From DASRHY01 sp046765875 (GTDB taxonomy: Bacteria > Actinomycetota > Actinomycetes > Propionibacteriales > Kribbellaceae), in NCBI GenBank assembly GCA_046765875.1, contig JBKPSJ010000239.1, forward strand, positions 1 to 5,076: a stretch of DNA of 5,076 nucleotides. The letters are read 5' to 3'. Both the position numbers and the translations under genes were made by a program. Shown here piece after piece: positions 1 through 5,076 of the stretch. The notes under the pieces were generated by a model, which ran no database searches, was not told where the DNA came from, and was given only the letters and a program-made list of their open reading frames with translations. Within the stretch, counting starts at the first letter, position 1; every line of letters begins with the position of its first letter.

Positions 1-758
1 AGCCGCACCTGGGTGCTGTGGAAGACCCTCGCCGGGATGGGTCAGTTCGAGGGCCGGTACGAGGGATCGGTGGTCACCATGGTGCTGCCGAACGGGAGTA
101 CCGCCACCTACCGTGGCCGGCTCCGTACGGCGGACCGTGCCGGGACCGACATCGACACGCTCAACGTGCTGACCATGGAGTACTACCTGCAAGGCGTGGT
201 GCCGAAGGAGGCCAGCACCACCTGGCGGCCCGCCGCGTTGCAGGCCCAGGCGATTGCTGCCCGGACGTACGCCGCCTCGCAGGTCGGCTCGCACAGTGAC
301 TACGACCTGTGCGACACCGTTGCCTGCCAGGTATACGCGGCTACGCTGCCGAGGTCGCGTCCACGAATAACGCGGTGGTTGCCACCAGCAACCAGGTCCG
401 CACGTATGCCGGGAAGCCGATCCTCGCGCAGTTCTGCTCCTCCAACGGTGGGTACACCGCGCCCGGTGACCAGCCCTATCTGGTCGCGAAGGCCGATCCG
501 TATGACGGCCGTGCCGGCAACGGGAATCCGAACTCGGACTGGACGGCGTCGCTGGACCGCGCCGGCACGGAGGCCAAGGTCGGCGTCGGCACGATCGAGG
601 AGATCAACGTTCTGGCGCGCAACGGCTACGGAGCCTGGGGAGGCCGGGTTCTGTCCGTGGAGATCCGCGGCACGGCCGGCACGAAGACCTTCTCCGGCGA
701 CGAACTGCGCTTCCTGCTCGGGTTGAAGTCGACCTGGATCCAGTTCGACCAGAACTGA
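1..758 (+). CDS. SpoIID/LytB-domain cell-wall protein, 5'-partial and frameshifted as read
   Basis: The frame is open from the first base, so the start lies outside the window; the in-frame GTG at 13 is internal. Joining two frames gives about 252 visible residues. The first frame carries the SpoIID/LytB signature EYYLQGVVPKEAS; its glutamate (visible residue 70, nt 208-210) matches the catalytic Glu of SpoIID lytic transglycosylases. It is followed by ALQAQAIAARTYA and a YDLCDT..CQVY stretch (Cys 104 and 109). The second frame continues the same domain with GYAAEV, the FCSSNGGYT block and a C-terminal FSGDELRFLLGLKST. The frames join if one base is missing at about 336/337 (Tyr-Arg-Gly-Tyr restored). 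In Firmicutes SpoIID cleaves denuded peptidoglycan during engulfment; in actinomycetes such proteins are presumably exported wall enzymes, but any signal peptide is outside the window. As read, the upstream frame runs out of phase to a stop at 724-726. The family call is firm; whether the break is biological is not. Confidence -1.
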
Positions 759-873
759 GTCCGGTTCAGGCCGTCGGTCGCGTTTGACCGAGACGCGGGG
801 CGAGGATCGTGACACAGTAGGCGGCGGGGTGATACGCCGGGCGTCCGATACTCGAAAGCACGTCCGGCCCGCG

Positions 874-2529
874 ATGGTCTGCAGCAACTGCGGTGAACAG
901 AACGCGCCGGGGACGCAGTTCTGTACGACCTGCCACGCCTACCTCGGCTGGCGGGACGACCCCACACTGCAGCGGCTGCCCCCGGTAGGTACCGGCGCCC
1001 CTCCGCCGTCGGGATCCGCCGCCTCCCCGGCCGGTTCGCCGCTGGGCCCCGGCACCGCACCGGATCCGTCGTCGGCGCCCACGCAGGACATGTCCGCGAT
1101 ACGTGATCCCTTCGAGGCCCGCATCGTCGTCGCCGACGCGACGCTGCCGCTGGACGGTACACCGGCCACGGTGACCGCGGAGGTGGCCAACACGTCCACG
1201 ATCGTGGACAGCTATGTCGTCGAGGCGCTGGATCCGCCGTCGTGGCTGGAGTTTCGCGCCGGACGTACCGAGTTGCTGCCGGGGACGACCGGAAGCGTCG
1301 AGGCCATGCTGCGCATCATGTCGCCGACCATGGTGGCCGCCCAGGAGTTGCCGCTGCTGCTGAGGGTCCGCAATCTCGCGGGGCAGCCGGCGTACCGCGA
1401 CATCCCGGTACGGGTCACGGTGCCGGTCCTCGCCGCACCCCTGACGCTGCTGGCCGAGCCCCGGCTGGTACGCGTACAGGACAACGCGCCGGTGACGTGC
1501 ACGGTGGTGGTCGACAACTCCCGCAGCAACCACTGGGCCGACGTGCGGCTCTCGGCGAATGATCCCGAGCAGGTCGTACGGGCCTCCTGGCGTACCCAAC
1601 ACCTCCAGGTGCCGCCCGGCGGCGAGGCCCGGACCGAGGTCCGATTCACCGCGCCGCCACCCGACCCGGGTCGCGAGATGAACCGTACGATCACCATCTC
1701 CGGCACCGACGGGGAGCGGTACGCCGAGACGACGGTGACGCTGGCGCAGTCCGCGTCGCAGGCGGCGTTCGGGCTCCTGACCCTGCAACTCGAGCCGAGC
1801 GTGCTGCGGCTGGGCGGTGGGCGGCGCGGCACCATGACCGCCGTGGTCGACAACCGCCGGGGTGCGGGGCCGGTACGGCTGTCGCTGGGCGGGTACGACA
1901 CCGAGAGCACGATGCGGTTCGGCTTCTCGCCCAAGGTGCTGGACGTGCAGCCGGGCCAGGTGGGCTCGGCACTGGTGTCCGTCGTCGCGCCGCGCGTATC
2001 GGCCGGCAAGGAGGTGACCCGACCGCTGACGATCGTGGCCTCGGACGGCCGTGCGGACATCCGCGCCGACGGCAGCGTGGTCCAGTTCGCGACCTCGCAG
2101 CGAGGCCTGGCGCGCATCCTGCTGACACTGCTCGGCGCAGTGCTGATGGTTCTCGGCGCGTCGATGCAGTTCGTGAAGGGTGTCAGCAGCACGGCGTTCC
2201 AGTTGACCGTCGCGGAGGTCGCCAAAGACGCGAACGGTCAGTTCTCGGGGCATTCGCATGGCTTCCGCCAGATCGAGAACGCGCCGGCCGCGGACGTGGT
2301 CTCTCTCGGTCTGGGCTTCTTGGTATTGGCCGCACTGATGGCCTTCGGCCTCACCGGGCCGACCGGCAGGCTGACCCGCAGGATCGCGATCCTGTCTGCC
2401 CTCGTGCTCGTCGGCTCGTACATCGGCGCGGCGATCCTGTACGAGAGCTCCGCGCCGGCCGTGGGGGCGTTCGTGATTCTCGCCGGCTGTGTCGTCGGCT
2501 ACATCGGTGGTCTCCTGGCCCGTCGCTAG
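874..2529 (+). CDS. Zinc-ribbon, Ig-like-domain, four-TM membrane protein of unknown function
   Basis: 551 residues from ATG 874. A four-cysteine zinc ribbon lies at the extreme N-terminus (Cys 3, 6, 17, 20; C-x2-C...FC-x2-C). Next come a Pro/Gly/Ser-rich linker (about 31-76) and roughly three beta-rich repeats of about 100 residues (81-183, 188-292, 301-407). Each repeat holds motifs like TVTAEVANTS, TCTVVVDNSR or TMTAVVDNRR and a later PG turn before an alternating strand, as in CARDB/NEW3-type Ig-like folds. Hydrophobic helices lie near 414-435, 474-494, 503-523 and 529-549, with a polar loop at about 436-472. Basic residues before TM1, between TM2 and TM3 (GRLTRR) and at the C-terminus put both ends and the Ig-like region in the cytoplasm. 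An upstream TTG at 784 and GTG at 829 are in frame. ATG 874 is preferred because similar proteins begin directly at the ribbon and the upstream codons are less GC3-rich, though no strong Shine-Dalgarno is visible. The gap to the SpoIID-like gene is 115 bp. Function unknown; a scaffold or sensing role is only a guess. Confidence -1.
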   Translation: MVCSNCGEQNAPGTQFCTTCHAYLGWRDDPTLQRLPPVGTGAPPPSGSAASPAGSPLGPGTAPDPSSAPTQDMSAIRDPFEARIVVADATLPLDGTPATVTAEVANTSTIVDSYVVEALDPPSWLEFRAGRTELLPGTTGSVEAMLRIMSPTMVAAQELPLLLRVRNLAGQPAYRDIPVRVTVPVLAAPLTLLAEPRLVRVQDNAPVTCTVVVDNSRSNHWADVRLSANDPEQVVRASWRTQHLQVPPGGEARTEVRFTAPPPDPGREMNRTITISGTDGERYAETTVTLAQSASQAAFGLLTLQLEPSVLRLGGGRRGTMTAVVDNRRGAGPVRLSLGGYDTESTMRFGFSPKVLDVQPGQVGSALVSVVAPRVSAGKEVTRPLTIVASDGRADIRADGSVVQFATSQRGLARILLTLLGAVLMVLGASMQFVKGVSSTAFQLTVAEVAKDANGQFSGHSHGFRQIENAPAADVVSLGLGFLVLAALMAFGLTGPTGRLTRRIAILSALVLVGSYIGAAILYESSAPAVGAFVILAGCVVGYIGGLLARR

Positions 2530-2546
2530 CTACCCGACGAGGAGAC
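2510..2546. terminator. Bulged hairpin centred on two abutting stop codons; candidate bidirectional terminator
   Basis: GTCTCCT at 2510-2516 pairs perfectly with AGGAGAC at 2540-2546. Inside it, CGTCG at 2521-2525 pairs with CGACG at 2535-2539, leaving a 4-nt bulge (2517-2520) and a 9-nt loop (2526-2534). The loop contains both stop codons, TAG at 2527-2529 on + and TAG at 2532-2530 on -. There is no T-tract on either side, so it would be an actinomycete-type hairpin without a U-tail. The position between two convergent genes with no spacer supports a shared terminator; activity is inferred. Confidence -1.
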
Positions 2547-2940
2547 AGAACGGGTGGCCCGAGGGGTCCGCCATGACGTACAGGGGCTCGTCGGACCCGG
2601 TCCGGTCGAGGAGGAGCCGTGCCCCGAGCGACTCGGCGCGTCCGCGGTGCCGCTTCAGTTCCTCGACGCTCGAAACAGTGAAGTCGATGTGCATCTGCAT
2701 CGGTACGTCATGCTGCGGCCACGTCGTACGCTCCAGCCGCTCGACCTCCTGGAACGCCAGCTTGCGGCGCCCGTCGGCGTCGATGAGGACGAGCCAGTCC
2801 GCGTCGTCGGGCGTACCGTCCGCCGGAGGTTCGTCGCCCGGCCGGTACCGCAGCCCGAGCAGCTCGCGATAGAACTCGGCCAGCCCGCGGGCATCGGTCG
2901 TGTCGATGGCGGTGTGCAGCATCTGCGGATACTCGGTCAC
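2530..2940 (-). CDS. VOC family (glyoxalase-like) protein
   Basis: 136 residues from GTG 2940; stop at 2532-2530. It has the two-half VOC pattern of the Glyoxalase_6-like group. The first half starts MLHTAIDTTDARGLAEFYRELLGL (residues 7-30) and continues with DWLVLIDADG and LAFQEV. The second half starts MQMHIDFTVSSVEEL (81-95) and ends DPSGHPFCLLV (125-135). His 9 and His 84 sit at the first-strand positions of each half, where VOC enzymes commonly place metal ligands. The last position, often Glu in glyoxalase I-type enzymes, reads Cys 132. VOC proteins span lyases, dioxygenases and resistance proteins, and the substrate cannot be told here. It is presumably cytosolic, with no signal or membrane segment. 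It abuts the zinc-ribbon gene tail to tail and diverges from the YCII gene across 25 bp; no Shine-Dalgarno is seen and the transcript may be leaderless. The family assignment is strong. Confidence -1.
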   Translation of the reverse strand: MTEYPQMLHTAIDTTDARGLAEFYRELLGLRYRPGDEPPADGTPDDADWLVLIDADGRRKLAFQEVERLERTTWPQHDVPMQMHIDFTVSSVEELKRHRGRAESLGARLLLDRTGSDEPLYVMADPSGHPFCLLVG

Positions 2941-2948
2941 GGATCAGC

Positions 2949-2958
2949 ACGCTACGCT
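2949..2958. promoter_or_regulatory. Overlapping divergent -10-like elements for the VOC and YCII genes
   Basis: ACGCTACGCT contains TACGCT (2953-2958) on the + strand, 7 nt before GTG 2966, and TAGCGT (2954-2949) on the - strand, 8 nt before GTG 2940. Both match the actinobacterial TANNNT -10 pattern at the spacing expected when transcription starts on the start codon itself. No convincing -35 is seen on either strand, and neither gene has a clear Shine-Dalgarno. Promoter activity is inferred from pattern and spacing only. Confidence -1.
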
Positions 2959-2965
2959 GTGCGAG

Positions 2966-3535
2966 GTGCGGTTCATCGTGTACGGGCGTGATGGCAGCGC
3001 GTTCGACTACGGACCCAACGACCGGCATGAGGCACACCAGGCGTACATGGACGCATGGTTGTCGCACCTGATCGCCCGAGGCCCGACACTGTCGTCCGAC
3101 GGCGAGGACCACACGGGCAGCGTGCACGTCATCGAGGTCGACAACGCCGACATCGCCCGCGGGTTCGCGTACCGGGAGCCCTACGCGCAGGCGGGCTGGT
3201 ACGCCGAGGTCTCGGTAACCCCGATGGTCCCGGCCGTGGACGGCACTATGTGGGACCATCCACGTCCTGCCGGTGATCAGGTTTCGTCGTTTCTGCGGGC
3301 GAGTTGGCCGGCGCGACCTCTGGAGGATGTCGCGTCCGTGCGTCGTCGTCTCGCCGAGTCGAATCCGCCATGGCTCTTCGCGGGCCTGTTGCTGACCGAT
3401 GACCAGGAGTCGACGTCAGGCATGGCCGCCGCCGTCGACCTCAGCCCGAGTGACGCCACAGACCAGTTGCGCGCCTGCCTCGACTTCGAGGAAGTAGAAG
3501 TTCACCGCTGGACCCGCGGTGGCGGCGACTCCTAG
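2966..3535 (+). CDS. YCII-domain protein with a possible second, degenerate YCII-like half
   Basis: 189 residues from GTG 2966; stop TAG 3533-3535. Residues 1-88 form a YCII domain (ferredoxin-like fold, as in YciI): VRFIVYGRDG at the N-terminus, R..H..Y at 20-27 (His 24), GPTLSSDG at 39-46 (Asp 45), then GSVHVIEVDNADIARGF and EPYAQAGWYAEVSVTPM. The conserved His and Asp are the residues proposed as active in YciI-type proteins. The region 136-182 (AGLLLTDD, a later Gly, an alternating strand, then VEVHRW) echoes the second part of the domain and may be a decayed repeat. The frame is also open upstream to GTG 2900, but that would overlap the divergent VOC gene, and the domain begins exactly at GTG 2966. 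It is cytosolic with no membrane segment. Function is unknown; YCII proteins are loosely linked to small-molecule enzymes and sigma-factor clusters. The stop directly abuts that of the transporter on the other strand. Confidence -1.
   Translation: MRFIVYGRDGSAFDYGPNDRHEAHQAYMDAWLSHLIARGPTLSSDGEDHTGSVHVIEVDNADIARGFAYREPYAQAGWYAEVSVTPMVPAVDGTMWDHPRPAGDQVSSFLRASWPARPLEDVASVRRRLAESNPPWLFAGLLLTDDQESTSGMAAAVDLSPSDATDQLRACLDFEEVEVHRWTRGGGDS
3503..3521. terminator. Short GC hairpin near the convergent YCII/transporter ends (weak)
   Basis: CACCGC at 3503-3508 pairs with GCGGTG at 3516-3521 around a 7-nt loop, inside the last codons of the YCII gene and 14 nt past the transporter stop on the - strand. 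It has no T-tract. It could end the transporter transcript, but a 6-bp stem in DNA this GC-rich can easily be chance. Confidence -1.
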
Positions 3536-4902
3536 TCAGGCTGCTTCGGCGTACTCGTGCTCGGGCTCTGTGACGGCCGCGGGCCGGGGGCGAAGGCCGG
3601 TCCAAACGAGCGCGACGGCGGTCACGGTCACGGCGACGTTGACGGCGACGGCGAGGTGGATACCTGTCAGCAGGCTCGACTGAGACGCTGCGATCCGCGC
3701 TGAGGATCGGTACGCCGATCATGGGGCCGATCTCCTGGGTCAGCGAGGTGAGGCTGGTGGCGAGGCCCTGCTCGGAGTCGGGCAGACCTGATGTCGCGGT
3801 CACCATGAAGGACACGATCGACGTCACGAACCCGAAGAACCCCTAAGAACAGTGCGGGGACCACCACCCAGAGCCATGCGTCGTTGGTGCCGAGCACGGT
3901 CAGCGGGGCCGTGAAGCAGGTCTGCACCAGCAACCCGGCGGCCAGCACGATGCGAGAGCCGTACCGGCCGATCAAGCGACCGGCGATCACACCGGCGGCG
4001 ATTGCGGCCAGACCTGGTACGCCGAAGGCCAACCCAGTGGCCAGCGGAGACAGGTGCAGCACCTCCTGCAGGTACAGCGTCATCAGGAAGATGAGCGCGG
4101 TCTCCGTCGAGAACATGATCATGCCGGCGAAGTTGCCCCACTTCACGGTCGGCCGGGTCAGGATGCTCACCGCGGCCAGCGGCGCCTTCGCCTTGAGCTC
4201 GATCAGCCAGAACAGCGCTAGGAGTACCAGGCCGCCGGTCAGGGCGTACAGGTTCCGGTTGGTCACGCCGAAGGCGAACGCCAGCAGGCCGAGCGTGACC
4301 GTGACGGCACCCGGTATGTCCAGCTTCACGCCGACAGGTGCACGGCTCGCACGTACCAGCAACGGCGTGACGACGAGGATGAGCGCGGCCATCGGTACGT
4401 TGATCAGGAAGGCCCAGCGCCAGCTCAACGTGCCGACGATGGTGCCGCCGGCGAGCGCGCCGACGGTGAAGCCACTGGCGCCCAGTGCGCCGTTCAGTCC
4501 CAGAACTCGGGCTCGCTGCTTGTCGTCGCTGAACGTCGTGATCAGCAACGACAACGCCGCCGGGATAGCCATCGCGCAGGCGAAACCCTGCAGCGCACGG
4601 GCGCCGAGCAACATGACGGCGTTCGTGGCGAGCCCGCCGAGGATCGACGCGACAAGGAGCACGCTGATACCGGTCAGGAACATGCGGCGCCGGCCGTACA
4701 GATCCGCGATCCGCCCGAACAACAGCGTGAAACCGGCGGCGGGGAGCGCGTACGCCGTAGACACCCACGCGAGCGCGGGGACCTCCAGCCCGACCGCCGC
4801 GCCCATTCGGGGCAGGGCGACGTTGAGGATCGAGAAGTTGGCTGCGAGCATGAAACTCGCACCGAGCAGTACGAAGACGATCAGCCGTTGCCGTCCGGTC
4901 AC
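3536..4902 (-). pseudogene. DHA2-type (14-TM) MFS drug exporter, frameshifted twice as read
   Basis: GTG 4902 starts the protein VTGRQRLIVF: AAAGGGAG (4917-4910) lies 7 nt upstream, and relatives begin at this TGRQR. ATG 4920 and TTG 4935 are weaker in-frame alternatives. Removing one base at 3840-3844 and one at 3695/3696 yields 454 residues, a usual DHA2 length, ending at TGA 3538-3536. Visible features: TM1 with NFSILNVALP (22-31), motif A GRIADLYGRRR (63-73), a motif C-like GASGFTVGALAGG (141-153), SWRWAFLINVP (160-170), and about 14 hydrophobic segments, the last near 411-435 (rich in Val/Ala). Such proteins are proton-driven exporters of drugs or metabolites in the plasma membrane; the substrate is unknown. 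As read, the frame is lost after Gly 354 and stops at 3667, which would delete the last two to three helices. Codons after each break stay GC3-rich with no stop, so sequence error or very recent inactivation is likely. No regulator is identifiable beside it in the window. Confidence -1.
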
Positions 4903-4909
4903 CTTGTCG

Positions 4910-4917
4910 CTCCCTTT
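4910..4917 (-). promoter_or_regulatory. Ribosome binding site deciding the transporter start
   Basis: AAAGGGAG read on the - strand, 7 nt before GTG 4902, is the clearest Shine-Dalgarno in the window. It favours GTG 4902 over ATG 4920, which lies directly upstream of the site, and over TTG 4935. Confidence -1.
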
Positions 4918-4972
4918 CATCGGTCTGTTTGCCAACCGACGATTGAGCGGCGCGGCATTTCGACATCGCGGC

Positions 4973-5076
4973 TCAGGAAGTTTGGAAGTAGATTTCGTTC
5001 ACGATCGCTCGCACAGGCTCGACCACTGACGTCACGCGCGACACGCACCACGCAACCAACGCTTCGACGTCTGCAC
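4973..5076 (-). CDS. Probable C-terminal fragment of an unrecognised gene, 5'-partial
   Basis: One - strand frame stays open from the window edge to TGA 4975-4973 and gives 33 residues beginning ADVEALVAWCVSRV and ending NEIYFQTS. It reads as an amphipathic, helical C-terminus, and about three quarters of its third codon positions are G or C. The neighbouring - strand frame, also open here and overlapping ATG 4920, has poor third-position bias and an Arg-rich, non-protein-like translation. The stop is 70 nt from the transporter start on the same strand, so the two may be co-transcribed; the gap contains no TA dinucleotide for a -10. Regulators often neighbour DHA2 transporters, but nothing here identifies the family. 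Coding status itself is uncertain because the fragment is so short. Confidence -1.
   Translation of the reverse strand, partial: ADVEALVAWCVSRVTSVVEPVRAIVNEIYFQTS

Noticed and set aside
784..789. TTGACC as a -35 element for the zinc-ribbon gene
   Set aside because: No -10-like hexamer at 16-18 bp; the GATACT at 847-852 is not spaced to it.
822..839. CGGCG/CGCCG hairpin between the SpoIID-like and zinc-ribbon genes as a terminator
   Set aside because: A 5-bp stem with an 8-nt loop and no T-tract is weak in this GC content.
300..887. A - strand open frame over the SpoIID-like gene
   Set aside because: Arg-rich shadow translation; the + strand carries the conserved SpoIID/LytB blocks.
766..2259. 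Long open frames antisense to the zinc-ribbon membrane protein
   Set aside because: They are typical GC-rich shadow frames: Arg-rich or low-information translations with no recognisable domain, opposite a clearly coding strand.
2900..2965. Upstream extension of the YCII gene to GTG 2900, containing a C-x2-C pair
   Set aside because: It would overlap the divergent VOC gene by 41 bp, and the two Cys codons are in the reverse reading of the VOC N-terminus. The YCII domain begins at GTG 2966.
3611..3660. GACGGCG/CGGTCA direct repeats as a repeat array
   Set aside because: They encode the Val/Ala-rich last transmembrane helix of the transporter; the repetition follows from codon use.
3838..3850. 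Programmed ribosomal frameshift at TTA-GGGG in the transporter
   Set aside because: No supporting stimulatory structure is evident, a second unrelated indel lies downstream, and one inserted base explains both the TTA and the shift.
4976..4989. Direct repeat GGAAGT-TT-GGAAGT upstream of the transporter
   Set aside because: Two short copies only, within the end of the probable upstream gene; not enough to call a regulator site.
3884..5029. A 381-codon + strand open frame opposite the transporter
   Set aside because: It mirrors the transporter's codon bias and has no domain, while the - strand frame has clear MFS motifs and a Shine-Dalgarno.
5027..5034. Perfect palindrome TGACGTCA as an operator
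   Set aside because: Only 8 bp with no extended symmetry, and it lies within the probable upstream coding fragment; chance is a sufficient explanation.

Overview
The window is high-GC DNA, with coding frames strongly biased to G/C in the third codon position, GTG start codons and actinobacterial-type genes. It is most likely chromosomal DNA of an actinomycete (Actinomycetota); I cannot place it to genus. No rRNA, tRNA, CRISPR array, insertion sequence, phage gene or origin is visible, and coding density is very high.

Layout, left to right. (1) Positions 1-758, +: the 3' part of a SpoIID/LytB-domain cell-wall protein, entering from outside the window and broken by an apparent 1-base deletion near 336. 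(2) 874-2529, +: a large membrane protein with an N-terminal zinc ribbon, a Pro/Ser-rich linker, about three Ig-like beta-sandwich regions and four C-terminal transmembrane helices. (3) 2530-2940, -: a VOC/glyoxalase-like protein. (4) 2966-3535, +: a YCII-domain protein, divergent from (3). (5) 3536-4902, -: a 14-TM DHA2-type MFS drug exporter carrying two apparent 1-base insertions. Once both are removed, a 454-residue protein appears whose stop codon abuts the YCII stop exactly. (6) 4973-5076, -: a probable C-terminal coding fragment of an unrecognised gene upstream of the transporter.

The genes do not form an obvious pathway. The best regulatory structure is around the small VOC and YCII genes. 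They diverge from a 25-bp spacer holding two overlapping -10-like hexamers (one per strand), which suggests leaderless divergent transcription. Each of these two genes also ends against a convergent neighbour with zero intergenic bases. At the first of these junctions a bulged hairpin is centred on the two stop codons and could serve as a shared terminator.

Three single-base indels in about 5 kb, in two genes that otherwise read cleanly, point to sequence error or very recent decay. I did not find a convincing new multi-gene system. The least understood item is the zinc-ribbon/Ig-like/4-TM protein, whose predicted topology puts its beta-sandwich domains in the cytoplasm.
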